Of a stretch of 64,000 nucleotides of DNA, positions 12,801 to 25,016 are shown in pieces. Each line of letters opens with the position of its first letter. The first letter of the stretch is position 1. Location of the stretch: positions 868,001 to 932,000 of the forward strand of contig NC_089567.1 of assembly GCF_040115645.1 (NCBI RefSeq). Reading direction: 5' to 3'. The position numbers were made by a program, and so were the translations under genes. Under the pieces are notes generated by a model, which did no database searches, was not told the origin of the DNA, and worked only from the letters and a program-made list of their open reading frames with translations. Source of the DNA: Euwallacea fornicatus (Eukaryota > Arthropoda > Insecta > Coleoptera > Curculionidae).

Positions 12801-15800
12801 TGACGCATAAATGACTCATCATTTCCCTAGCTCGTTAATGAAGGAAAGTGGATAAGTTTACCTGACTGCCGTTTCTCATTTTCCCTCATTTGCAGCTTGG
12901 GCTGCTTAATTACGAGAAGAGCGCAGAGCTGATTGATTAATAGATATTGACTTTTTTTTTCTAAAAAAACCGTGACGTATGACTTCCAACCAATTAAATT
13001 ATGAACTGCCAGATTTGCGTTCGGAGGGACTTCAGCGGCAAGAAGTCTTATCGATTTGTTTAAACATGCCGTATTTCAAGTTTCTAATTTTATCCCCTGG
13101 CAACGGCATTAAGGCCGTTTTATACCAGCTGAAGACATAATCACCGAATAATATGCCTAATAGAAATATATCATGGATCTAAACGCAGGCACGTTGCGCG
13201 ATATGCGTTTTAGAGAGTCTTTTGCCGCAATATTTCTTACAAGGGAAAAAGAAAGTTATATAAATCTGCGTGCGGGAAAGTTGGGAAATCTCTGTGGAGA
13301 GCTTACCTGAAATACGAGGGTTTCATCGAAATAGGGATTACAAGTTTTTTTCTTTTGTTTGGATTGCAAATAGCGTCGCTCGTCCGGCATGAGGTGTAAT
13401 CTGAAAGGAGAATAAACCGATTCAAAAAAAAAAAAGTTCAGAATTTTGTCGGTTCTGAAACAAGAGAGAAGGACAAATTGGGCGGATGCCGACTTCGGTC
13501 TCAGAATACATGCAACGCTTCAAATCAGCGAAGAAACGCTTTCTGAAACTCAGCCCTTCGTTGAGAACTGCCTGGAAACTCGTGTCTGAATGCCAAACGT
13601 TCCACCTTCTTTACGAAACTTTTTCTTTATACAATCACCGGGGAAATGTTTTCGGCAAACATTGACACAACAAGAAATTGCCGGTTCAGTCCCTAGGACA
13701 GATATTTTACGGTTATTGTTTCATGCACCTTATTGCCTTGCAGACGCGCCCTTCTCCAAACGACCCATAAATGGTATTAAATAATCCCCATATACCTGAC
13801 AAAAGGATCGCAGTTGTTGATGGTTCCCACGTTCCTGGAAGGTAAATTTTTTGCCTTCAGCAGCGACACCAAGAGTTTCTCCGTGGATGGTTCGTATCTT
13901 AGGGAAAACCATATTCTTCCGATGTGCCCTTCTGGCCAAGTCATTTCGTCCAAGTCCAAGGTGCTCTTGTAGAGTGCGGGCTCTATTACACCCAAACCAT
14001 AACAGCCTGAAAATGGCGAATAATAAATTTCCTCTATCGTTTCCATTCAAACCGTCCACGATTCCAACTACTCGAAGAGCCACTATGTTTATGGGCCTAA
14101 TTGTTGTTCCCGTTAATAGACAGGTTTTGCTCATGAATCTTATACAGGACCTTATCGAATTTCGAACATATTATGATGGTTTTAACGACTTTTGGTTCAC
14201 TCTGAATAAATATTGCTTTTTTCCACAAATGAGCTTTGATTCTCCCTGCATGAATATTGATTCTCAAACAAATATTTTGGCTGTTGAAATGCTAGAGGTG
14301 TGCAGGGTTAACCGCAGTTAGGTAACCGTAAGAAGGTAGAAGCGAGAAGACTACAGCGAGATGGAACAACGAATGGATAGAAACTAAATATTAATTAAGA
14401 ATGCAATTTTGTAGGAAAATTCCCAATACCGAGTATCGAAGTTCCTTAAAATATCTTGCCAAGCAAGTTTGGGAAATCAGTGAAAATCGTTTTGCAATTT
14501 TCTTGCATTCCCGACCAGCTATATGAGAAAATTTTTTTTTCCATTGGAGTTTTGGATGTGTAGTGCGGAAATGTGTTCCGATGCCGGAACTTCAACTCCC
14601 GGAAAAGGCAAGTTTGATACACATCATGTACGTAGGTTTGGCCGGGCCATTTGTACACATACATATGTTTATATATATTTTTTAATTTAGTGACTAAGCC
14701 ACTGCGTTTAAACGCAATTTAGATGAATCCTTTGACTCTACCACGATTAAAACATGCCGAACCCCTGATATGCAAATCAAGCAAAACATTGATTTTCCTG
14801 GATAAAGGCGTTCAATGTTTTTAAATTGCTCAAATCTGAGCCGGTGCCTCCAGCTGCGTCTGTTACGACTTTATTCGGGAAAGATGAGGAAATTACTCTC
14901 GCCGCACTCTAAATTTTCCATCGCTACTATTAGATTAAAGGAAAGCGAGCTACAATATTCTCAAAAGCCCCCAGAAGTTCTCTTTTAAGTTGATTCGTTT
15001 CGTGTTTCTTTTCCATCTTCTTATCGAATTTATTAAATTAGCTTACTAAACGAGTTGCTCCGGTGATTCTGCTGAGCAGGCACCAGAAGTGCGTCCGAGT
15101 CTACGTCCGAGTCGTAGGGGTTGTCCTGAGGACACTCGAGGTCGCCGAGGGAATTACTGCGCAAGGGCGGAAGGCTGAAGTGGATCTCCTTAGTTCTAAA
15201 ATGCAAGAAGAGACATGACAGTCTAAATGAAGCTAATTAAGTCTACTCAAGTGAAATTGATCAATATACGACAGACGCTCGATAATGTAAATTAATTCAA
15301 ACCAAATGCGATGCATGTTATCGATATGTTTACATCGGTGATTTAAATGATACGATTTGTTAAAGAAAGGCTGAATATACGCATATTTCATTGTGACGTC
15401 AGCTGATAGTGTGTTAAATTTTCTATTGTTTTATTTGTTGTAATATTAAAAGAGTTTCAAGTAAGTTCGCATTGAAATGCACATTTTTATTGCCATTAGT
15501 GCCCCTTTATAAACTGTCTTTGCATACCAAATTTCATTGAAACATCTCAAGCGGTGTCGGAAATATTAATTAAGCTCTATTTTTTTTCTAAAATTTTGCA
15601 GCCTTTTATTTCCATAAAGGAGCATTTCTGAAACATAGTTTCAAACTATCATTATCTTTCATGATTAGATTTTTACTTTAAAATATCCGCAGATCATTAA
15701 GGAACACCCTGTACACAGGGTGACATGTTAAAAACTTGCCATGGCTACATCCCAGGAATGAAAAAGGGTTTGAAAAATTCCTGGAAGCCGCTGCTATAAC

Positions 15801-18800
15801 GAGTAGCGGGAACCAACATTATGTACCACCCTTGTCTACCCTCCACCCCCCAGCCACCCCGACTTTACAATTTTACAACTTCCCACTTGTTATACCTCAT
15901 TCTAAAGCTCTTTAAAAATGCTCTAGGACTGTATCAACTTACATTATATTTGGCCAAGCAGTTATCACATTATTGAAAAAAAAACATTAATAGAATGCTT
16001 GCGTTCACCTTTTATTTCATTAAGCGTTAAAAATGGTTTCCGTCATTTTCCAGACAGTAATAGAGCCAGTTTTCAAATTTCTGACCAACATTAGCCAGAG
16101 TGTCCCTTAATGCAGCCCGGCATGCTTGAATAATTGTTCCTCGTAGTATCTGAATTGATCCAGGTTGAGTTTTAAAGATGAGGGATGTTAGGTGTCCCCA
16201 TAAAAAAATCAACCACCGTTAAGTCTGGAGATCTCGGTGGCCACTCCATAATGCCTCGAGGTTATTAAACAATATTAGTCAAGACTTCCTTCATTGATTT
16301 TGGCGCTAAAACGAAGTTGAGCGAATGAACGTCTAATGCAAAATTCCGAATTTAAAAAAGATTATTAAACCTGCCGGATACAATGAGTATAATATAAAAA
16401 TGTAAATAGTTCTAAATTGTTTAAAAATTCTAAATAAATGATAAAATGATTATCCGAAGTGTCAGTCTGCGCTTCAACGTGATTCTGAAAATTTCCATTC
16501 CATTTCTTTTCTATTTAATAATTCAATAATGGCTTGAACGAGTGTGACGTCAGTTAACACAATCGTAGAGCTTTTTTCAAGAGCTTTAGAATGAGGTATT
16601 ACAAGTGAAGGGTTGCCGTTTAAAATTGCAAAATTGGGGTGGCTGGAGGTTAGAGGATCGACGCGAGTAGAGGGGTAAGTACGTACTTTTGGCTCCCCCT
16701 ACTTACTACAGAAACGGTTTCGACGCATTTCTCAAATCTAATTTCATTCCTGAGATATAGCCATTGTTAATTTTTTAAATGTCACCCTGTATAGGAAAAC
16801 AAACAAATATTCTAATAGTGATAAGTATTTTTTAACTAAAAATAATTCGCAATTTCAGTTTGCGTAAATTGGCATTGTCTCTCGATGCCTAATTTACGAA
16901 GAACCAAGAAATCCGCGTGTGATATTTCTTTACTCTCAGCCCAACCTGCTCTTTGCATTAAAACTTGTTTAGCTTGCGCGTTAGTCACTACATTTCTAAC
17001 TCTAATGGGACTGTTCTCATCGTCCTCACTGTCCATATCTTCCTCCTCAGTAACATCGTTCTTCCGCTTGTCTTCATTTTACGTATGAAGATCAGCCGAA
17101 GTCAAGAATACCCAATGACGCACTGACGAGAACATCACCATTGGATCGCAATTAGTCTCTAATTACAGTTAAGAAAACGTCATCCTCACCTTGATCATTG
17201 GTACACAAGAGCTTGTTCGAACATTTTTGAATAGTTTGCTGATTTATTGCATTCCAAAACGGCCTCATGTATTGTTACCTGTTTCAAAGCCTCAGGTATG
17301 TTATCAGGATTCTTTGATAAAGTAGAGAAAAGTAGTAATTATTGGTGGTATGGTTTGGTGAGTCTTAGTACGTTCTGGTCCATGTGTTGAATTAATGGAG
17401 TTACGTTGGGTCATGAACGTTGGGGTTGAATTAATGGAGTTACGCGTGTACAAAGCTGTTCCTCATATTTTTCCTCGACGCTGCAATCTCCATTTTTGGA
17501 AATAGAAAAAAAAAGTTCAGGCAAATGTTTTAATTTTTATTGTGAACCATCAAAATCCGACATTAGATGAAACGAACGAGCGTCGCAAAGCTTTCAAAAA
17601 ATGACAACTTACGTTTTCCGAACGGAACACCCTGTATATTTACACGTTTTTAAAATCGACTCGCCTCCCTAATTCCAAATATGTTTATTATACAAGGTGG
17701 TAGGTATGCCGATGCACATCCGAAAGAGGGTGGTAGGTGAGATGATCGTGAACGTATTCGACCGTGTATACTATTATACAAAGTGTCACGCAGATATCGC
17801 CATTTTTCTGAATTTTACCAAATCCGCAGTTTACTTCCCTGTAAGTTACAGTAAAAACTGAGATGAGATGTCGGCTCTCTTCCTGTTGGTGTGGTCAAGC
17901 TATTTCATCTATTTTTTTATCAGATTTCTTTACTTTTTTTTTTTAACTTGTTCTGACCTTAACGTTGCGTTGCGGATATAGAATTATATTTACATAATAC
18001 CGGTTTAAATGTATGATTTATAACCCTGAGAATATGGTGGAGTGTTAATTAATTTCCCGCAGGAGTTTAACCCCAAATTCACAGAAACACTGCCTTTCCA
18101 TTAGCTTTAGGGATCAGGTTACATACCCTTGATCAATTATGTAGCTACTTTGTTTCAATTGTAAATAAGGTAATCCTGAGATTACGGTGCTATCCGTCTT
18201 CGTTATTGGATTGAATGTTTAGATTAGTACCTCGTTTAATGTTATTGATTATCTAAATTCCAATGAGGCTTTTACGAACTGTTCAAGTCTAACACAGAAA
18301 AATGGAAGAAACGTCGTTTTAGGGCCAGAAGGAGCAATGCCCAAGCTAATTGAGAACACGCCAAGCACGCGGACACGTAATAATGGAACGTTTGCTCCCA
18401 TTTGACAATAAAAGAGTTACATGAGCGAAATGCAGGAAAAAATGATTTTCGAAGCCACTTTCTTGATAATGGAAACTGTTTTTTTTTCGAATGACTGATA
18501 CACTTTAAAAACTAAGTTTTCCATTCAAAACAGCACAAAAGCGTTTCCTACCATTTGCACAAAATATGAATTAACCAACTTTCCAAAAGCCGATGTTCAC
18601 CAAGGAAACGATATTACTTTTGTACATTCCAGTCCTCGTTTATATTCGTACAATACACCGCAAAAAAAAAATGAAAACGCACATAAATAATGGAACAGGA
18701 ACGACACAAAGGCCCTTTATGTCGCCATCAGTTCAATGCTACGCGAAAGCTCTTGTCAAGCTTTTAGTGATATAATATAAAACACATGTGTATCCTTACT

Positions 18801-21414
18801 TGGTCCCCAAACAACGAAAGTGTTACACCATGGAAGAACACTTGAATTTAAAAAAGTACCCTGAGTGGCGACTCTGCGACTCTACATGGCAACAAACTTA
18901 CTAATTACAGCACTTACGCTGTGCTTCTCTATTGCTTAGCAACCAATTAGAAAGTGTTTAAAACCACGAATGGCTCTTTTTTATTGTTTGTTACTGATAC
19001 TTTTTTTTATTTATGTTTCGAGCTAGCGACTTAGGAAAATACATGAAAAGTTTCTCCGAACTGTAGTTGATTAGAACAAAAAAATGTATCCCGGAAGACA
19101 AATCGGACGTTGTAAGATCGTACAAAGTACCATAACTTGCCCGCCGCGCAAGTCGGATCTGGCACTTCTGGATTTTGACGGGTGCGGTTACTTAAAATTA
19201 AAAAAAAAAAAAAATTCAACCATAACTTGCCCGCCGCGCAAGTCGGATCTGGCACTTCTGGATTTTGACGGGTGCGGTTACTTAAAATTAAAAAAAAAAA
19301 AAAATTCAACCATAACTTGCCCGCCGCGCAAGTCGGATCTGGCACTTCTGGATTTTGACGGGTGCGGTTACTTAAAATTAAAAAAAAAAAAAAATTCAAC
19401 CATAACTTGCCCGCCGCGCAAGTCGGATCTGGCACTTCTGGATTTTGACGGGTGCGGTTACTTAAAATCAAAAAAAAAAAAAAAAAAAAAAAAAAATCAA
19501 TCAATTTCCTGCTTTATTTTAGAGCCATTTATGCTTCATTTCATTCTCTCTATATATATATCTGTAATAATCAGTTGCCGCCAGTGGAAAGACAATTAGT
19601 GAAATTTTCTATTCAAATGATCAATTCAATGGCGAGCTGGGGGATGCTCGTTAATTTAATTCTTTTTATTCAGGGGGGTAGTTATATCAATATAATTTTA
19701 ATTACATAAATTGATTAATTACAATTTATGAAAAGGTTTTAATGTATGGCGGCGTAACACGCTAAACGATACGTTTTTTAAGCTTTCAGCCATTTCGGAC
19801 TATTTGCAGAAATTTTCGCACAACGTTATAAAATTGGAGTATCTAATGGAAGAGGAGATATTTCGTCCCTGCACAGGACATAAAATATTACGAGATGTAC
19901 TAAAGTATAATACATCCATTTTACGCCCTCGTGTTGTAAAAATATTTCGTTTCCCAAATAAATGCTCTGAGAGCTTTCGGATAATATTAATGAACGGAAT
20001 GAAAAGTCATTCCAAAGTTCATTAACGAGATGCTCCCTGTTGGAAGTTAATATTGTATCGAAGTTGAAGCGGTTAAGAGTTTGCAGAAAAGCGATCCAGG
20101 AGATTCCTTACGGGAATCATCTCCGACTCGATGCGCTCATTAAAACTCAGTTTGATTGGACGACGGGGATTCCCCGGTCAGAGAGGAACGGTAGGGCTTC
20201 CCCGGCAAGAGCTGGAGACGCGGAGTTTATCTGGTCAAATATGGAGAACTGGGCTCCTCTGGGCGCACTTGGACCACCGGGATCGTCTTGTCGACCTCTT
20301 AGGGTTAGGATTTTTTTTAATTTAGATTTTGCGATATGACGACTTTTGAACTATGTGAGAGATTGTAGTTTTCAGTGTAACAAGAATTTCGGATAAAGCC
20401 ATACACTATTAGACTCTCATCACACATCCGAAATCGGCAAAAACATCAGTAATTCGGAAATTAAGGAGGAAACTATAAATTTAAAACTTACAAAAACTGC
20501 GGATGGCTGTCCCCATTGCTGGATGGGAACACGAGAATGCTTTGAGCAGTTTGCTCTTCATCTGCTTTCTTCTGCTTTTTCTTCTTGGCTACCACGTAGG
20601 CCAGCACGAGCAAGATAAGCAGTAAACCAGTAGCAGCACCAGTAGCCAGGACATAAGGCCCCAGTTCATCTAAAATAAATAAAAGTATCCCCTTTATTTA
20701 CCTTCAAATTTTAGATGTGACCTAATTGCTACAGGCATGCGGGAGTCTCAGGATTAAAAACATTTATTATATATTTATATTTATATATAAATTATATAAA
20801 TAAACGAGGGGCAGGGTGACAGGGGCTTCTTAAGACAAAGCGTTGCCCAACGAGGTTGCTACCGCCAAGGGCGCAATTGAGAGGCCATGTGTGCGAGCTT
20901 TTCCTAGGAAATAGGGATTAGCGGGTTTCTTATCCCTCGGATTTGAAGGATTCGCGAGATCTGGAAAAAGTCGGGACCAAAAAGGGACAGGCGGATGAGA
21001 TTTGGAAGGGACGAGAAGCGCTCATGTGGTGGCGAATTTGTTGGTTTTGCCCTTTCTATTCTTCCTATTAAAAGAAAACGGACACTTTATATCATCACGA
21101 AAAAGCTCCCTAATGATGATCCGACATATACATATAGGGTTGCGGCTGGGTCTAGACTTTGGTGTCCATTATTGGATCAAAAACGTATTAAAAAACATCA
21201 AAATAAACGGATTTGTGGCTTTCTTACCCGGTTTGGCAGCTTCATCTTCAGTTTTAGATACCACTTGCTTTTGAACAGTGGGCCATCTTGTAGTACTAGC
21301 CGCCAGTTTGGACCTCGATGTGGACTTGACGGGCAGGTCGTATCCCAACCCATATTTGGGATCGAAGATGGGGTGGAAGGATGGCAATCGTTTACTTTGC
21401 GGAAGAGTTACCAT
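9816..21414 (-). CDS. Synaptotagmin-like protein (C2B exons not found)
   Basis: Seven phase-consistent exons read downward: 21414-21228, 20669-20492, 15195-15047, 14006-13796, 13400-13307, 12594-12433 and 9923-9816 (363 codons). The 5' UTR continues to an acceptor at 21450. The layout is that of a synaptotagmin: an N-terminal tail of about 63 residues without signal peptide, one membrane segment (about 67-89) followed by a Lys-rich stretch, a linker with acidic and Ser-rich patches, C2A at about 198-325, then the opening of C2B (GELLVSLLYNENLSRLTATV). C2A has CDPFV, CNPYFDETLVF and KEFEIG motifs. Of the usual calcium ligands, Asp238 and Asp290 are present but others read Asn230, Gly292 and Ala298, so weak or no calcium binding is likely. 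Role in vesicle trafficking is inferred. The subtype is not assigned. The last visible donor at 9815 leads to no exon I can recognise. Confidence 0.85.
10394..10472. repeat. Short tandem array with CACGCGTG cores
   Basis: About two and a half units of 26-28 bp: GTTATA recurs at 10407, 10435 and 10461, each preceded by ACGCGTG or ATGTGT and separated by ATTCCTAAGAA. On the reverse strand the core TAACACACGCGTG resembles the unit of the array at 51182-51370. It lies in a synaptotagmin intron. Confidence 0.7.
12684..12765. mobile_element. Solo transposon end (45.5-kb family)
   Basis: TACAGGGTTGCTCATTAGTG followed by CGTCAAAG, a CTCAGTAAATATAAGTTTT block and AAGGAAATG matches the inverted right end of the element at 45512-46810. 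No partner end is visible nearby, so this is a fragment inside a synaptotagmin intron. Confidence 0.6.
15716..16790. mobile_element. Decayed Tc1/mariner-type transposon with long inverted repeats
   Basis: Begins CAGGGTGACATG and ends CATGT-like CACCCTG. The outer about 240 bases on each side are inverted copies: both contain a GGAATGAAA block, a CCAGCCACCCC block and CCTCATTCTAAAGCTCTT. The centre holds a broken transposase C-terminus on the minus strand. A separate CACCCTGTA end abuts the left side at 15706-15713, suggesting nested insertions. It sits in a synaptotagmin intron. Confidence 0.8.
16027..16260 (-). pseudogene. Transposase C-terminal fragment, frameshifted
   Basis: The minus strand encodes WPPRSPDLTVVDFF, the DDE-family motif around the third catalytic acidic residue, then after a frameshift in a T-run FLWGHL, FKTQPGSI, VGQKFENWLYYCLENDGNHF. 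This is the conserved C-terminus of a Tc1/mariner-like (DDE_3-type) transposase widespread in insects. The N-terminal and central catalytic parts are absent, so the copy is dead. Confidence 0.8.
16836..17036 (-). other. Orphan coding-like ORF (unassigned, possible retrocopy fragment)
   Basis: A 66-codon minus-strand frame from the first ATG; the same frame is open for about 15 further acidic codons upstream (DKRKNDVTEEED). Composition is protein-like, with an acidic head then NVVTNAQAKQVLMQRAGWAE and SHADFLVLRKLGIERQ. No intron signals and no ATG upstream were seen, and it lies 46 bases from a transposon end inside a synaptotagmin intron. I do not recognise the family. It could be an exon-derived retrocopy, a transposon gene fragment or chance. 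Confidence 0.3.
17037..19130. other. Synaptotagmin intron sequence without gene
   Basis: Intron sequence containing scattered transposon termini (for example ACACCCTGTATA near 17627-17638) and homopolymer runs. I see no exon. Confidence 0.5.
19131..19496. repeat. 90-bp tandem array, four copies, each ending in an A-tract
   Basis: CATAACTTGCCCGCCGCGCA begins units at 19131, 19221, 19311 and 19401. Each about 66-base GC-rich body is followed by an A-tract, and in the first three units by TTCAAC. The last A-tract, about 30 bases, is the longest. Copies are almost identical. Because 90 is a multiple of three, long open frames appear on both strands, and these are artefacts. The layout resembles multimerised 3' ends of a non-LTR retrotransposon or SINE. 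Confidence 0.9.
20158..20300 (+). pseudogene. Collagen-like Gly-X-Y relic
   Basis: The plus strand reads GRRGFPGQRGTVGLP, five Gly-X-Y triplets, then loses frame. A further stretch in another frame reads GALGPPGSS. The region is distinctly GC-richer than its surroundings. It is antisense within a synaptotagmin intron, has no splice sites that would rescue the frame, and is probably a decayed collagen exon or retrocopy. Short Gly-X-Y matches can arise by chance. Confidence 0.4.
20763..20802. repeat. TATATTTATA-rich simple repeat
   Basis: A low-complexity TA/TTTATA stretch just upstream of the membrane-segment exon of the synaptotagmin-like gene. Confidence 0.7.
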
Positions 21415-21449
21415 TTTAACGGCTTTTCAAATTACATTCTTAATGATAT

Positions 21450-24400
21450 CTGAAAAAGAAAGCTTGAGGTAATGATTGAAGGAAGTTGTCAGAAACTTAA
21501 ATTATATAGTTCAAGAGTAAGGAGATGGGTTACAGAAACATTTCCCAAAGTAACTGGAAGAAAAGTGTGTGGGGAGCAAGAAAGTCAACGGGAAACAAAG
21601 TCGAGGTTGTTAATAAAGTTTCTCCTACTTATGAAGCATTAATTAAATATCTCCAGTGTGGCCTTCATTAAAACAGTTTTCCAAGTTTAAAGCCATTTCG
21701 GAAGGCTTAGTGCAGATGTGGGTCAATTTTCTAAAGTCGTCGATTTCCCTATCGCCATAAAAGGGCGGACTAAAGACATAACGTTGGTTCAGAGCGGACA
21801 CATTTCTCAAAACTTCTCTCAGCTTACGATTTATTTGTTAAAGAGCGATCTTTGAGTGCTTTCATGCTGTTTTAACATGCCGCATATGCCGAAATATCAC
21901 TTGAGGAGGTTTAAAAAGCTTCACAAAACTTTGATGAACGCTCGGAGTGTCGATTCGAAGTTTTCAGTTTTGTGTCTTTAGTGTCTCATGGATAGTTTCA
22001 AGCAGGTAGAAGTCAGCACGGTTAACTTAACAGGCCCAAAATAAGGAAAAGTGAAATGTTATTTGTGCTCTCTGTTGGAAATCGTGTTATGTTGGCATCG
22101 CAATCCTGATGAAGCTAGTGAATAGAAACGTATCACCGACTTGTTCAACACCCTTTTTTTTATTTTTACTCGAACATTCATGCCCTCTTACGGCCCACAC
22201 GCTAACTAAATTTGTTCACTTCATCACATGTTCATTTATGCAGAGTGTCCAGGTTTTTTTAGCAGGATTTTAATGACGCACTTTACGCATAAAAACAATA
22301 CTAGTTTGCTACGTAAATTATGTTCGAGAAGTGCTTTGTTAAGGAAATACAAGGTGTTAAAGTTTTATATGGTTTTCAATTTATATTTTATGGCTCCTAA
22401 ACTTTTTGATGTCCGCATTTGGTTCAAATTTTGAACAAAAGTTTATAGGAGAATTAGATGGATGTCCTCTACATTATTCCTTGCTGATGAGGAAATGACG
22501 AAACGCAAACTATCCACACAAATGGGCAGATCATGGAGGGCCAATTGCTTGACCTCCTCGACCGCCCGATCTGACGCCTATAGATTTTTATATTTAGGGG
22601 TTTACGAAGGGAAATGTATACCCCATTCCTGTAGAGAAGTTATACGGACGATAAGGAATCCTGCTCTCAGCATAACTTCTCATTTTGAGCAGTTATTCTG
22701 AGAAGGAACGAGAGAGAATTAGGCGAGATGTTTTGCAGTGATCATGGTGACGTTTTAAATCACGTGTAGAACGTAATGGAGATCATTTTGAGCAATTTCT
22801 GCAATAATAATTATTTGATATTGATTTAAACTGCTTTGTTATTGAATAAACGATCGCTTTATTCCGTATTCGAAGTTATTGATGACTTTTTATTCACTGT
22901 TATTATTTATCTATCTTCTGTTAAAAATTCGCTTCGTATGAAGATCGTTAATAAATAAGTCTTTACTTCCGTTTACGCAGTAGTAGTGTCTCAGAAAACG
23001 TAATTTCGGCAGAATATCAGAAATGTCAGAGGCTAACCAAACCGAGTCGATGGAAAAAGCGTCATGCGTTATTTCACCATTTTGTAAATACCTGAAAAAC
23101 GGTGAAAGACGCTAAAATGGTCAGCACACGTAATAGTTTCTGAATTGAAGAGGCAATTAAAATTTTGAAAATTGTTGAAAATAGTATGCGATGCACCATC
23201 AGAAAGTTCTAGGAGACCAAATGAGTGATAATCCCAAAAAATATCGGCCCGTAGATTTTTACGATCATCTAGTATTGTCTAATCATTTAATTTAATTAAA
23301 AAAGAGTAATTTGCGTTCAAAATTTGACCTAAATATCTCAAAAAGGTTGGGAGCTATAAAAGACAAATTGACAAAAGTATAAAGTATAAAACTTAAGCGC
23401 CCTGCCTTTTCTTAACAAAGCATTTCTCGTATATAGTTTATAAAGCAAACGAATATTACTTTTATGCGTAGAATACGTGGTTAAAATCCTGCTACAAAAG
23501 ATCCGGACACCCTGTATTATTATACAGGGCTATTCACGCTATACGGCGCGGAATATTGTGGCTAAAATACGAGGTTTTCAAAAGGTTTCACTTTTGGGTT
23601 ATATGGGGATCTATTACGGCTACTTTTTAAAATTATTTTCATATTATACAGGGTGTCCCAAAAGCCCTAAAAGTATCAAAGATGTGTGTGTGTTTTTTTT
23701 ATGGAACTCTCTGTATATTATTGCATTTTTGGATTCTCCGATCAAAATAAGTGTCTGTTCTAATGAGGTTTACTATACTTAAAACTTAAGGTTTTTGAAA
23801 TAATTTAAGCTTTATCAAAATTTGATTTTTGTTTTAATTTTTGCACACCCTGTATAAGATTGGATCATGATTGGGATATAAAATATGATCTATTGTTGCA
23901 CTACACTGTAAATTACACTTGCATAACTTAAACACTTCTTAAGTGTTTAAAACGTCAAAATTAGGTTGATAAAATTCAAATTATTTAAAAAAACCTTAAG
24001 TTTCACCCCTGTATATTTTTTAGTTTTATTATTTATTTATTTTCATTTATTAATTAAACAAGCGAAATAATGGCAAAATGAAAAATAATAAGCAGTTTAA
24101 TTGCGTCTAGGGTCAGTTAAAATCAGTTACCAATTACCAACGACTGATTTTGATATTTAGTCGTGCCCAAAGCGTCGCGCAGGTCAACTTTCTGACCCTT
24201 AACTTCTAGTTGGAAAGCTCAAAGCATTTAAGAAAGGGACGATGTGAGAATTATGAATTTATTAAAAATTCGAGCATTTCTCGCAAACGAGAAGTCGTCT
24301 CTAGGCGTTACATTTTCTCGTTTCCAGACATTCTTCAAAGGCCAAAGGCAGTATGAATTGATTACGGGAATTAGCGTCACGCTTGTTATGTAATTTTAAG

Positions 24401-25016
24401 TTTGAAAATGGAGAGATGCCAGGTGCTTTTTAGCCACAATCAGTCAAAAAATCGCTCACGAACTCAATAAAAATAAAAACGAATAAAGCACCGATTCATT
24501 TGACGATTTTCTCTTACTTTGAGCTGACAGATGGCGCGAGTGGGTGTCTGACTTACGGGGGAGCCCCTAAATTTAAACTTCCCTTATTACCATCTCTATA
24601 CAGAACTCTGTGCTCTGTTTCCTCATATACCGTTTTTTTACACGAGTGAGCTTTACTGCCGTTTTCCCACAGACCTAGGACGTGATTCGAATTTTAAACA
24701 CCCTTTTATTCTTTGCTTTATTTGAACCACTTACGATACAGCACTTGGCCTAATTTCAAGTTTACGCTGATACAATGAATACTTTTCATGAAAACGTCTT
24801 TTATCATATGAAAGCAGAGTTCAGGCCGCAGGGCACGATTTGCAGTTCGTTAACGCGGTCGAATTTGTGACAGATGCTGATTTGGGAAGTTCGCGATCCG
24901 GGTGGATTTCTGTTTGATTTGGATTCGCCCTCAATCAAACAAAATGAGAAAAGAAAAGATTGAAAACTAAATGGAAGATAAAGCTCTGGTATGACCTTTA
25001 GGGCCTCTGCAAGAAA
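21450..25016. other. Gene-free stretch with small transposon relics
   Basis: Upstream of the synaptotagmin-like 5' exon. I see transposon ends such as CACCCTGTA and TACAGGG around 23508-23855, and no coding sequence I can support. The promoter of the synaptotagmin-like gene may lie here, but no core element is convincing. Confidence 0.45.
23649..23853. mobile_element. Short CAGGGTG-ended MITE
   Basis: Starts CAGGGTGTCCCAAAAG and ends TTTGCACACCCTG, with TA on both outer sides. The ends are inverted copies for about 15-20 bases. It is about 205 bases long with no coding capacity. Confidence 0.55.

Noticed and set aside
19031..19599. 157- and 171-codon open frames on both strands with perfect peptide repeats
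   Set aside because: They arise because the 90-bp tandem unit is a multiple of three and lacks stops on both strands; the peptide includes long Lys or Phe runs from the A-tracts.
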